Below, in pieces: positions 1-6,873 of a stretch of 18,277 bases of DNA. Made by a program: the position numbers and the translations under genes. This DNA is from BRH-c25 sp035417425. GTDB taxonomy: Bacteria; Bacillota; Clostridia; Lutisporales; Lutisporaceae. Below the pieces are notes generated by a model. That model was not told the origin of the DNA and made no database searches. It saw only the letters and a program-made list of their open reading frames with translations. The DNA lies in NCBI GenBank assembly GCA_035417425.1, contig DAOLPD010000043.1:1-18277 (forward strand), in the 5' to 3' direction. The first letter of the stretch is position 1; every line of letters begins with the position of its first letter.

Positions 1-734
1 TAATAATTCTCCTTATAAATAAGCTCAGACACCGGCACTATCTTGTACCCTTCCTTCTGCAGGTTTTCAAGTATAATGGGAAGTGCATCCGCCGTATAGG
101 TGGCATTATTGTGAAACAGCACTATCGATCCGCTCCTGACCTTCGAGAGCACCCGCTTTACTATTGCATCAGCCCCGTAATCCTTATAATCAAGAGAATC
201 CACATCCCACTGTATAACTTGTATACCCATAGCTCTTGCGGTTTCTATAAGCCTGTTGTTATAATCACCGAAAGGAGGGCGGAATAAAGTCACCTTTTTA
301 TTTGTAATAGCTTCAATTTTCTCCGAGGTCTTTGCAAGCTCATCTATGATCTGCTCTTTTGAGAGCTGTGACATATGCGGATGCCTTGATGAATGGTTGC
401 CGATTTCATGGCCCTCCTCATCAATTCGCTTTACCATCTCGGGATATTTATCCACCCAGAATCCAACCAGAAAAAAAGTAGTCTTCACATCATAATTCTT
501 AAGTATTTTCAGCAATTTTTCCGTATAGTCCGCCCCCCATGCCGCATCGAAGGATATTGCCACCTTCTTTTCCGGGGTATCCACACAGTATATGGGAAGC
601 TCCCTGTTGTTGTTTCTGAATACATTTAAAATCCGGTCGTATGCTGCATAATTGTATATCAGCGAAACACTGACAACAAGGATAACCAGCATTATATTCA
701 AGATGTATCTATTCTTCGTGAACTTCAAATTCAT
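1..734 (-). CDS. Membrane-anchored polysaccharide deacetylase, CE4/NodB family, partial at left edge
   Basis: Probably removes acetyl groups from peptidoglycan or another N-acetylated glycan outside the membrane. Translation from ATG at 734 gives 244 codons plus two bases (TA) before the window ends, so the stop is not seen. Residues 10-30 are a hydrophobic N-terminal anchor. CE4 motifs follow in order: SFDAAWG (61-67), the metal-binding HSSRHPH (114-120), RPPFG (152-156), WDVDSLD (176-182) and LFHNN (206-210). The second Asp of the classical TFDDG motif is Ala here, as in sporulation deacetylases of the PdaB/YlxY type, so metal binding may differ from classical NodB. An AGGAGG lies 7 nt before the ATG. 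The length fits PdaB-like proteins of about 250 residues, so little is missing. Transcription is probably separate from upstream genes because hairpins lie at 815-848 and 933-1033. The family is confident; the sporulation role is inferred. Confidence 0.9.
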   Translation of the reverse strand, partial: MNLKFTKNRYILNIMLVILVVSVSLIYNYAAYDRILNVFRNNNRELPIYCVDTPEKKVAISFDAAWGADYTEKLLKILKNYDVKTTFFLVGFWVDKYPEMVKRIDEEGHEIGNHSSRHPHMSQLSKEQIIDELAKTSEKIEAITNKKVTLFRPPFGDYNNRLIETARAMGIQVIQWDVDSLDYKDYGADAIVKRVLSKVRSGSIVLFHNNATYTADALPIILENLQKEGYKIVPVSELIYKENY

Positions 735-814
735 AAAGCACCTCCTGATATATTATTTAATATTAATCTATTCAGAATATCAGGAAGTAGAATATTTTCA
801 TGCATAAACAGCAT

Positions 815-848
815 AATTTGGCGCGAAATTTTAATTTCGCGCCAAATT
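815..848 (-). terminator. Perfect 16-bp inverted repeat, probable terminator
   Basis: Arms at 815-830 and 833-848 are perfectly complementary around a two-base TT centre; each arm has a GGCGCG core flanked by AATTT. It lies about 80 bp upstream of the deacetylase start and downstream of the small-RNA region, so it could end minus-strand transcription before the deacetylase gene. There is no long T tract after the stem on either strand apart from the AATTT ends, so a protein-binding palindrome is the alternative. Confidence 0.5.
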
Positions 849-932
849 CTATCATAATAATCAAATTTTCTACAATTTTTCAATGCTTTTGTTCAGCCTT
901 TACAAAACAAATAGTGAATTGCAAAAAATAAA

Positions 933-1033
933 GGACACTCACTTCATCATGCTGCCCTCTCGGGAAAACAGCACCGGCCTGGCCTTATTAGCGGCTATGG
1001 CGTGTAGCCTCATAGGCTCCTCCATGAGTGTCC
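933..1033 (-). ncRNA. Structured RNA candidate, or 3' UTR element, of unknown class
   Basis: A 9-bp closing stem (933-941 with 1025-1033) encloses about 83 nt able to form further hairpins. Read on the minus strand these are AGCCU-AUG-AGGCU, a CACGCC/GGC..GUG helix, and UGCUG/CAGCA around CCC-GAGA-GGG, which has a GNRA tetraloop. Minus-strand reading is favoured because the loop is GNRA only there and because the closing stem gains a U-G wobble pair that would be a C-A mismatch on the plus strand. The stem is followed by UUUAUUUUUU on the minus strand; on the plus strand it is followed by GUUUUUUCU, so either orientation could terminate. It begins about 24 nt after the stop of the 57-residue gene. 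I do not recognise a known family; there is no reading frame with coding support here. Confidence 0.5.
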
Positions 1034-1056
1034 GTTTTTTCTATCTCAATCATCTA

Positions 1057-1230
1057 TCAAGCAATGATTGTATGTATCAGCTCTAAAAATTCCCTCGGAG
1101 TGAATTTCGCATAGTTTACCAGCAATACCGCTGCCAATGCAATAGCAACCAACCTGATCAATGTTGAGATTGTAAGGGTGCCCATCACTTTAAACACATA
1201 CTGCAATGTTCTTTTACAACTGCGTTTCAT
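1057..1230 (-). CDS. Small single-pass membrane protein of unknown function (57 aa)
   Basis: Unrecognised. The predicted product has a basic N-terminus (MKRSCKRTL), one hydrophobic segment at about residues 21-41 (ISTLIRLVAIALAAVLLVNY) and a short amphipathic tail, suggesting a single-span, N-in membrane peptide. The start was set at the ATG at 1230 because AAAGGAGGG lies at 1243-1251, 12 nt before it; an in-frame GTG at 1254 lies upstream of that site and is unlikely. The gene has its own extended -10 promoter, a leader with competing hairpins, and a structured RNA directly after its stop, so it looks like an independent transcription unit between mnmM and the deacetylase. Function cannot be assigned. 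Confidence 0.6.
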   Translation of the reverse strand: MKRSCKRTLQYVFKVMGTLTISTLIRLVAIALAAVLLVNYAKFTPREFLELIHTIIA

Positions 1231-1295
1231 AGTGATTCTTTTCCCTCCTTTCACACCAGGCCGGGAGGTGCTACAACAAGACTATGCTTGTCTTT
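1231..1295 (-). promoter_or_regulatory. Leader of the small membrane protein with SD-sequestering potential
   Basis: In the minus-strand leader an ACAAG/CTTGT hairpin comes first. The segment CACCTCC then can pair through CCTCC with the GGAGG of the ribosome binding site (1243-1248), while its CACC can instead pair with GGTG just before that site. The two pairings are mutually exclusive, which would suit translational control. This is pairing seen by eye, with no known riboswitch class recognised. Confidence 0.3.
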
Positions 1296-1298
1296 TTT

Positions 1299-1307
1299 AT
1301 TATATCA
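1299..1307 (-). promoter_or_regulatory. Extended -10 promoter for the small membrane protein gene
   Basis: On the minus strand TGATATAAT is a consensus extended -10 element. The hexamer 17 nt upstream (TTATTC) is a poor -35, which extended -10 promoters can tolerate. Transcription would start near 1292, giving a leader of about 60 nt. Confidence 0.5.
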
Positions 1308-1378
1308 GCCTTTCATTTTTTGAATAAGCTGAGCAAGTACTATTTTTACCATGACTTTATTACCATTTTTATACATAT

Positions 1379-1939
1379 TTATAATTTCTCTATACATACC
1401 GCAATTGGAGGACAGTTTATCTGGTTCACAAAATCACATACAAGTACTGAGTATTTTCTGCAGTCAATAGTCCTTATATACTCCAGCACTGCCTCCTTCT
1501 CTTCAAAGCCGCTGTCCCCTCCGTAATATATGACCATCGTAATGATACCGCCGTCCATAAGCAGCTCCATGGACTTTTTCAGTGCTTCTATAGTTGTGCA
1601 GGCCTTTGTGCCGATACTATGGTCCCCCTTGGGAAGATAGCCCAAATTGAACATTACCGCTTTTATTCCTTTGGGTACATAGGCATCGATATTCTCATGG
1701 CCGTCCTTTATCAGTTCAACAATATCCGAGACACCATTTTCCTTCAGCTTTTTCTCTGTATTTATCAATGCCGCATCCTGTATATCAAAGGAATACACCT
1801 TTCCGTTCCTACCAACCAGTCCTGCGAGGAGCAATGTATCATTTCCGTTTCCCATTGTGGCATCTGCAACAATATCTCCCTGCTTAACCACTTTTCTGAT
1901 AATCTCATGGGAAATAGCCAGTGAATTGCTAAGCAGCAT
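1379..1939 (-). CDS. mnmM: tRNA mnm5s2U methyltransferase MnmM (YtqB family)
   Basis: SAM-dependent methyltransferase of the family once called rRNA methylase YtqB. In B. subtilis and relatives it makes the final methyl transfer from nm5s2U to mnm5s2U at the tRNA wobble position. Seen here: the SAM-binding loop VADATMGNGNDT (24-35), an acidic residue at the end of strand 2 (SFDIQ, 50-54), the family signature FNLGYLPKGDH (97-107), and a C-terminal NCPP motif of the YtqB type. The product is 186 residues, normal for the family. An AAAGGAAG site precedes the ATG. It is the last gene of the rnhB-ylqG-ylqH-yraN-mnmM run, 17 nt after yraN, so probably cotranscribed. The family is certain; the tRNA reaction comes from known homologues. 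Confidence 0.9.
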   Translation of the reverse strand: MLLSNSLAISHEIIRKVVKQGDIVADATMGNGNDTLLLAGLVGRNGKVYSFDIQDAALINTEKKLKENGVSDIVELIKDGHENIDAYVPKGIKAVMFNLGYLPKGDHSIGTKACTTIEALKKSMELLMDGGIITMVIYYGGDSGFEEKEAVLEYIRTIDCRKYSVLVCDFVNQINCPPIAVCIEKL

Positions 1940-1956
1940 ATAAAAGCTTCCTTTCT

Positions 1957-2337
1957 TTAATATCCGTACCTTCCTGAATATTGGAAGGCATCCTTAATCA
2001 GATTTATCCTGTAATTATCCTCACCATCAATTAGTATTTCCATTACATCAAATCTGCACATGCGGTTCTGATATCCGTTCCGCTGCATATAATAAAGAGC
2101 CGATGTGACCAATTTCTTCTGCTTGTGTGTGCTTATTGCTTCCGCAGGCAATCCGTACCTTTCACTGCTTCTTGTTTTTACTTCAATAAAAGCAATTATT
2201 TCCCCTTCCAAAGCAATTATATCAATCTCACCTACCCTGCAGGCAAAATTCCTTTCCAGCACTCTGTAACCGCATTCTTCAAGGTATTCACATGCCCTGT
2301 TCTCGCCAAAGGCTCCCAATACTTTATTGTTACCCAT
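1957..2337 (-). CDS. YraN/UPF0102 family nuclease-like protein
   Basis: Small protein with the restriction-endonuclease/Holliday-resolvase-like fold. Key residues are present: GENRACEYLE near the N-terminus (11-20), GEIDIIA (36-42) and the EVKTR core (52-56), which together give the D...ExK metal site of that nuclease superfamily. Length is 126 residues, typical of the family. In many bacteria yraN sits next to rnhB, as in this cluster. AGGGG lies 6 nt before the ATG, and the start overlaps the end of the FlhB-C-like gene by 8 bp, implying translational coupling. The substrate is not established for the family; a DNA repair or recombination role is inference. Confidence 0.9.
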   Translation of the reverse strand: MGNNKVLGAFGENRACEYLEECGYRVLERNFACRVGEIDIIALEGEIIAFIEVKTRSSERYGLPAEAISTHKQKKLVTSALYYMQRNGYQNRMCRFDVMEILIDGEDNYRINLIKDAFQYSGRYGY

Positions 2338-2605
2338 TCATATCCCCTTTCAGCTTGTCTATATTCGAAACATAGACCAGTACCTCAGCCACAACGGTGT
2401 ACAGCTCCGGCGGGATCTGCCGCCCAATATCAAGCTGCAGCAATGCATCGACCAAGCTGCTGTCTTCAAATATTGGCACGTCATTTTTCTTTGCGGTTTC
2501 AATAATACGGTGGGCTATCTCACCTTTACCCAGTGCCGTAATCCTGGGAGCGTCATCTCCGGCCTCATAGGTGAGAGCCGCTGCTTTTTTCAGCTTCTTA
2601 TCCAT
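2330..2605 (-). CDS. FlhB C-terminal-domain-like protein (YlqH type)
   Basis: A 91-residue stand-alone relative of the cytoplasmic domain of the flagellar/type III export switch protein FlhB/EscU. It follows the family from LTYEAGDDAPRITALGKGE through AHRIIETAKKNDVPIFED to ALLQLDIGRQIPPELYTVVAEVL. Both the transmembrane half and the self-cleaving NPTH site of full FlhB are absent: the region before ALTYE has only the basic MDKKLKKAA. The same orphan (ylqH) sits after rnhB and ylqG in Bacillus. It starts 1 nt after the stop of the FliK-C-like gene, with GAGGG 6-7 nt before its ATG, and overlaps yraN at the other end. No function is established; pairing with a FliK-like neighbour suggests the two proteins may interact. 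Confidence 0.85.
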   Translation of the reverse strand: MDKKLKKAAALTYEAGDDAPRITALGKGEIAHRIIETAKKNDVPIFEDSSLVDALLQLDIGRQIPPELYTVVAEVLVYVSNIDKLKGDMNG

Positions 2606-2606
2606 A

Positions 2607-4301
2607 CTATACCCTCATATCAAAATGTATTTTTTCATATCCGCTTTCATTTATCATTGCTTCAAGAGAAAGAAGGCTGAAGGGCTGCTCAAGGTTTATC
2701 ACCCTAATTGGGCTGAGATAATAGCCTTTTTCCACCAGAGCTTCTTTCAGCATACGTATATTCTTTTCTATCATGCCGCCTATGCCCTTATTTTCTGTTC
2801 TGAAGGTTATATCAACTGTTTTGCCCTTAACCCTTATCATGCTCTCCAAATGACCCAGGTTCATCAGGTCCAGGGCCACAACAACGGTTGCATCCTCAGG
2901 GTCTATCCTTTTTTCCCTCTTGCCGTCCTTAAATACATACAGCTTCGCTGCTGTTGTATTATCATTTATAAGCAGCGGAATTTGAAGAAAATTATTATGC
3001 TGATTAACATTGCGTATGAAATCAATACAGTCCTTTAGGTTTGAAAGTGCCTCCCTTATTTCAGGGTCGTTATCCCTGCCGGTTTTCAGATAGCTTTCCA
3101 GCTTTTCTCCTAGGTTTGCAATATCCTTAAGCTGCTGGGCAACCGCTTCCCTGTCCTCTATTTGCCTTGGCTCAAGAAACACTTTCCTGATGGATTCACT
3201 TATTGCTCTAAGTTTCGGATTATCGTCGCGACTGATTTTATCCTGGAGCTTATCAAGAAACCGGGATATTACATCACTGTTCTCGATATTCTTTATAAGC
3301 ATGCCCAGATTCTTGGGTGTTATCTCCATTTCCTTTGAAACCAGATAAGTAATGGCTTCCATATCGGTATTTTTTATTGAAGCCAGTATACTTTCGACTT
3401 TTGCCGCAAGCATTTTTATCTCGCTTTCCGTTTCAATTCCCAGTCCGGCTAATGCCCTGACCAGTTCAACTCCTTTATTGCTCACCGGTACATCCATATT
3501 GCCCGCGGGACTTACTTGCCCGGCAGTTCCGGTTGGTGTCTCACTCCTGCCTGTTATTGCAGCCTCTCTGGGAGTCTCATTGTTTTCAGTTATTGCAGCC
3601 CCCTCAGAATCGTCACTGCTGCCTGTTATTGTTATAACTGCAGCCTTAACCGGATTTTCTGAAGCCTTGCTGCCATTGACCGAACCTGAAGTTGCCTGCT
3701 TTATAATGGCTGCCGTATTTGCGTCCGATTTCTGACTTTCGTTTTCCTGTATTGCTTCAAAAGCTGCGAAATCAGCCGGCCAGTTGAGTACAACCCTATT
3801 CAATACATCAACGGGCGTATCCTTTATATTGAGTCTCGAAAGCATCAGTCCCATCTTCTCTCCGGAGCTGTTATTCAGATTATCAATGCTTTTTTGAAGC
3901 CCTGTGATATTACTGATTGTTTCCCTGTTCAGAGGAAGCTTATACTTTAGCAGGAGCTTTGCAGCCTCCATATTTTTCTCATTAACCGGCAGATTGAGCT
4001 GCTTTAAGAGCTCGGAAACCTTTATATCCGGGTCGGAAGGCTTATCCTCCCCTTTCAGCTCCGCAAAAATCTTCCCGTCTTCTATATCCTTGATAACCAG
4101 TTCTACAAAAGCATCCTTAGGTATATTTGCCCCATCATGAAGAACGGCAGTAAATATCTCTCCGCTTTTTGCCCTTATCAATATGCTGTTTCCCAGAGCT
4201 TCCAGCACCCTGCCTTTCAGTACATCTCCAACCTCCAGGCTCTTAAGCATTTCCATAAGCTCCGGCTTTATGAATCTTAAGCTTGAAGCATCGATCTTCA
4301 T
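2607..4301 (-). CDS. FliK C-terminal-domain-like protein (YlqG position)
   Basis: Large protein (564 aa) of the rnhB-ylqH interval. The N-terminal about 200 residues contain a compact region resembling a beta-barrel (VGDVLKGRVLEALGNSILI). A low-complexity linker rich in Thr, Ala, Ser and Glu at roughly 205-280 includes repeated ITG/ITE..NE and AAI units. Helical segments follow, and the last about 120 residues fit the flagellar hook-length control domain (VVVALDLMNLGHLES, then IEKNIRMLKEALVEKGY). ATG at 4301 was chosen because AGGGG lies 8 nt upstream; an in-frame GTG at 4310 overlaps the rnhB stop but lacks an upstream SD. No flagellar genes are visible nearby, so a flagellar role is not supported. 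With the FlhB-C-like gene directly downstream it forms a FliK/FlhB-like pair of unknown function. Confidence 0.75.
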   Translation of the reverse strand: MKIDASSLRFIKPELMEMLKSLEVGDVLKGRVLEALGNSILIRAKSGEIFTAVLHDGANIPKDAFVELVIKDIEDGKIFAELKGEDKPSDPDIKVSELLKQLNLPVNEKNMEAAKLLLKYKLPLNRETISNITGLQKSIDNLNNSSGEKMGLMLSRLNIKDTPVDVLNRVVLNWPADFAAFEAIQENESQKSDANTAAIIKQATSGSVNGSKASENPVKAAVITITGSSDDSEGAAITENNETPREAAITGRSETPTGTAGQVSPAGNMDVPVSNKGVELVRALAGLGIETESEIKMLAAKVESILASIKNTDMEAITYLVSKEMEITPKNLGMLIKNIENSDVISRFLDKLQDKISRDDNPKLRAISESIRKVFLEPRQIEDREAVAQQLKDIANLGEKLESYLKTGRDNDPEIREALSNLKDCIDFIRNVNQHNNFLQIPLLINDNTTAAKLYVFKDGKREKRIDPEDATVVVALDLMNLGHLESMIRVKGKTVDITFRTENKGIGGMIEKNIRMLKEALVEKGYYLSPIRVINLEQPFSLLSLEAMINESGYEKIHFDMRV

Positions 4302-4306
4302 TGTAA

Positions 4307-4951
4307 TCACCCCTGAAAATTCTTGGTAAAGGATCTCCTGTGGATGGGCAGAAGCCCGTATTTCTTAATGCACTCAATATGCTCCTTTGTTCCGTAGCCC
4401 TTATGTTTGCTGAATCCAAAATGAGGATACTGCTCATCATAAGCTGATACCATCCTGTCCCGTTCCACCTTGGCAATAATAGATGCGGCAGCAATAGAAA
4501 GGCTCAGGGCATCTCCTTTTATGATTCCTTTCTGGGGGATGTCCACATCCTTTAAGGTAACGGCATCCAGAAGTATGTAATCCGGTCTTTCACTCAGCCC
4601 ATCCAGGGCTTTCTTCATAGCAAGGCAGGCAGCATTCAGAATATTTATTTCATCTATGATTTTTTCATCAACAATTCCAATGCTCCAGCACAGGGATTTG
4701 GACTTTATTTCTTCATAAAGGTATTCCCTTTTCTCCGCCGACAGCTTCTTGGAGTCATTCACTCCCGGTATGAGTACTCCCTCTCCAAGTATAACTGCAG
4801 CTGCTACTACAGGCCCCGCCAATGGGCCTCTTCCCACCTCATCAACCCCTGCAACCAGCTTGTAGCCTTTTTCATAGCACTTCCGTTCATATTCCGTCAT
4901 CCGGATCAGCCGTTCCTTTTCCTTATCGTCAAACTTTATCCTTACAGCCAT
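4307..4951 (-). CDS. rnhB: Ribonuclease HII
   Basis: Cleaves the RNA strand of RNA-DNA hybrids, notably single ribonucleotides left in DNA, in a metal-dependent reaction in the cytoplasm. Seen: the N-terminal signature AGVDEVGRGPLAGPVVAAAV with catalytic D37 and E38, VNDSKKLS (65-71), LLDA with D129, and GDALSLSIAAASIIAKVERDR with D147. These supply the four acidic residues of the family. The length of 214 residues is standard for the type with a short N-terminal extension. GAGGTG precedes the ATG at 4951. The stop overlaps the start region of the next gene. It is the first gene after the accessory island and has a new extended -10 promoter upstream instead of read-through from rbgA. Confidence 0.96.
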   Translation of the reverse strand: MAVRIKFDDKEKERLIRMTEYERKCYEKGYKLVAGVDEVGRGPLAGPVVAAAVILGEGVLIPGVNDSKKLSAEKREYLYEEIKSKSLCWSIGIVDEKIIDEINILNAACLAMKKALDGLSERPDYILLDAVTLKDVDIPQKGIIKGDALSLSIAAASIIAKVERDRMVSAYDEQYPHFGFSKHKGYGTKEHIECIKKYGLLPIHRRSFTKNFQG

Positions 4952-4975
4952 TTCTACACCTCATTCGTATATATA

Positions 4976-4992
4976 GAATTATCGGATAATTC
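4976..4992 (-). repeat. 17-bp dyad in the rnhB 5' UTR
   Basis: GAATTATC and GATAATTC are perfect 8-bp arms around one base, located about 25 bp before the rnhB start and upstream of its SD. A weak RNA hairpin or an operator are both possible; nothing else supports a choice. Confidence 0.3.
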
Positions 4993-5005
4993 CTCATAAA
5001 AATAT

Positions 5006-5033
5006 AAGCATATACATTCTGATGTACATGCTT
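5006..5033 (-). promoter_or_regulatory. 12-bp dyad directly downstream of the rnhB -10 element
   Basis: Arms 5006-5017 and 5022-5033 (AAGCATATACAT / ATGTACATGCTT) pair around a 4-base loop with one mismatch that becomes G-U in RNA. The dyad abuts the TATAAT and covers the likely start site, so it may be an operator or a 5'-end stabilising hairpin. Confidence 0.4.
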
Positions 5034-5042
5034 ATTATAGCA
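5034..5042 (-). promoter_or_regulatory. Extended -10 promoter for the rnhB operon
   Basis: Minus-strand TGCTATAAT is a consensus extended -10. No good -35 is seen 17 nt upstream (CCTGCA-like). It lies about 85 bp before rnhB, inside the 301-bp gap between rnhB and the HEPN fragment. The rest of that gap, about 5043-5252, shows no gene or clear structure. Confidence 0.55.
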
Positions 5043-5252
5043 TATTGTTGTGGTAGTGCAGGAGTTTGAGGTATTTAATTCTGAGTCAAGTTAGTGGAAT
5101 AGTGCATATCAGTGATTTTATGGGTAATGGGAAGCTTTGCATTCCTGAAGATACTGTATGTAATAAACAACCAATATATATAATCACCACATAATTCTGA
5201 AAGACTTAATTGCTTTTCTACGTTATGAAAATTAAATTAATAATTGTCTTTC

Positions 5253-5735
5253 TTAATCATAATCATACAAACACTTTTCAAAAAACTTAAATGCAATATT
5301 ATACATTAATTCATCTTCATCCGAAATAGTTCTTCCATGATCTCCTGCACCTCTTGAACTATTAATTACATCAAAAAATTGCTCAAACTTCACTTTATCA
5401 CTGAATATATTTTGATAATCCTTCCAATCCTTTAACATAATATGCTTAAGCTGTGAAAAGTAAAGTTCCTCCATAGCATCTAATAGTTTTTTCTCATTTA
5501 TTTTAGAAAATTGCGTTTTGTCTATGGTCGTTCCTTCTATGTATTCAATAAGCTTTTGTTTTGCCTTTTTCCCATACTTTGATTGAAGATTATAAAATAT
5601 TATCTTTCTAAGCTTATTCTCCAATTTTTCTCTACGAATATTTATTCTAGATCGTTTTTCACTCTGACTATTCAGACTTTTATCATAGACAAATTTATCT
5701 TTAATGTATTCTTCAATTGACTTAATTTGTTTTCT
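5253..5735 (-). pseudogene. Swt1-like HEPN domain fragment, probably the 3' end of a broken gene
   Basis: The frame is open from 5735 to the stop at 5253. Its C-terminal part looks like the HEPN domain of the Swt1 group: helices around KLLDAMEELYFSQLKHIMLKDW, then INSSRGAGDHGRTISDEDEL, where R-x4-H is the HEPN ribonuclease motif. There is no ATG or GTG in this open stretch; the only start-like codon with some room is a TTG at 5624 without a convincing SD (which would give 123 residues). The open stretch upstream of that TTG is compatible with protein (KQIKSIEEYIKDKF..., then many charged residues) and overlaps the end of the ATPase piece in another frame. The simplest reading is that this is the C-terminus of the upstream ATPase gene, displaced by a frameshift and an internal deletion. 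Whether the HEPN piece is still translated is unknown. Confidence 0.6.
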
Positions 5736-6541
5736 TCATGTGATGTATCACTATATTTTTCTTCTATTTGCTTTATTATTTGCTCCAAAAATTCATTCCA
5801 TCTATTATGGTGATACTGAGAGCAATCAAAATATATTGCTGCACCGTTTTCTTTTTCTATTCTTAATCGAAGCAAATTTAACACAGATGTTTTTCCAATA
5901 CGTCTTAATCCAAATAAACCGCCTTGCTCACCTTGCATATATTTCCCATATAGTTCAGATATTATATTTGTCCTATCTTTTCCAAAAAACAGAGTATCGC
6001 TATTCAATGGCGATGCTATGCCAAATAGGTCTCTTTCATATAAAAAATCTCTTAATCTGTTCTGCAATTCATCTTCACTAACACCATTGCTTAACTCATT
6101 ATAACAAAATGGTACAATTAGTCTTGCATCCGGATTTTTAATTCTGTCTTCCTTAACTATGGTTACTACATTTTCGTTAGCATCAAATAAAAAACAAGTT
6201 ATTTTATCTAATCTATTTTTAAATTCTTCACTTGTAATCAATAAGTAATCCAAAAAGTCCTTAGTTCTACTTATAAACTCATTCATACCATCATTGCTAC
6301 ACAAGATTAAGACTTCATTACCTAGGTTGTACAAATTTTTTAGTTGAGAAGATGGTTTAAAGAAATGAATTGTATAATAGCTGCTCTTAAAATATTGTTC
6401 TCTCGAAAATGTAATCAATCCATACCTCGAAATACTTTTTATTGCATTTACTATCTGTACTCCACCTTTAATTTCAATTTCTTTTCCAGTACGCCTATCC
6501 TTAGATATTCCTACTCTATCATTTGGATTTACAAGTTTCAT
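5672..6541 (-). pseudogene. P-loop ATPase N-terminal half, truncated before Walker B
   Basis: From ATG at 6541 (AGGAGG 6 nt upstream) the frame encodes 289 residues. Residues 1-170 are an alpha/beta region I cannot name. They are followed by RDLFGIASPLNSDTLFFGKD and the Walker A loop GLRRIGKTS (211-219), the pattern seen in ORC/CDC6-like or STAND-like ATPases of defence and mobile loci. After IYFDCS the frame ends within about 50 residues, without the Walker B Asp-Glu or sensor motifs, so it cannot be a complete ATPase. The HEPN frame continues beyond the stop, overlapping the tail at 5672-5735. Known proteins of this kind couple an ATPase sensor to a C-terminal effector; an ATPase-HEPN parent gene is inferred. 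The gene is divergent from hicA. Confidence 0.6.
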
Positions 6542-6745
6542 GATTCTCCTCCTATCATACAGATAAGTTATTACTATTACTGCAAAAGTTCCATTCTTCC
6601 TATTGCAGACATAACCAACACCAAAACATTGTCGTATATTTCTGCTCAATTCTATTTAATTCAGGATTTACAGCATTGTCTCACTAGTTTTTTATACAAT
6701 CTTCGACAATATAAATTAAATCATTCACAACAATTACTATAACTT

Positions 6746-6835
6746 AATTTACATTATTCGATATTCGTTCCCATATTCCTCCATATTTGTTAAAATAATA
6801 TCAAACAAACTTTAATCAATATATTTACACGCATT
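6746..6835. repeat. hicAB upstream repeat, copy 1
   Basis: This segment upstream of the intact hicAB promoter matches 10754-10844 at about 48 of 57 bases over the first ungapped part (6746-6802 against 10754-10810, counted by hand). It continues with one single-base indel through TAATCAATATAT. The shared core contains GTTAAAATAATATC. It marks homologous promoter-proximal DNA of two hicAB loci. Confidence 0.75.
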
Positions 6836-6852
6836 ATAATGCGCATTATAAT
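6824..6852 (+). promoter_or_regulatory. hicAB promoter with overlapping operator palindrome
   Basis: TTTACA (6824-6829), 17-bp spacer, TATAAT (6847-6852). A perfect 20-bp palindrome, ATTATAATGCGCATTATAAT, at 6833-6852 fills the spacer and the -10. HicB antitoxins with a DNA-binding C-terminus repress their own promoters at such dyads, so this is the probable HicB operator. Confidence 0.75.
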
Positions 6853-6873
6853 ATAGATATAGGGGGTACTCAG

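Noticed and set aside
883..1086. A 67-codon plus-strand reading frame over the structured RNA
   Set aside because: It runs through both arms of the closing hairpin, has no SD, and its product has no protein-like pattern; the base pairing explains the sequence better.
5253..6541. Two independent intact genes (ATPase and HEPN)
   Set aside because: The ATPase lacks Walker B and the HEPN frame has no ATG or GTG start; a broken single gene explains more.
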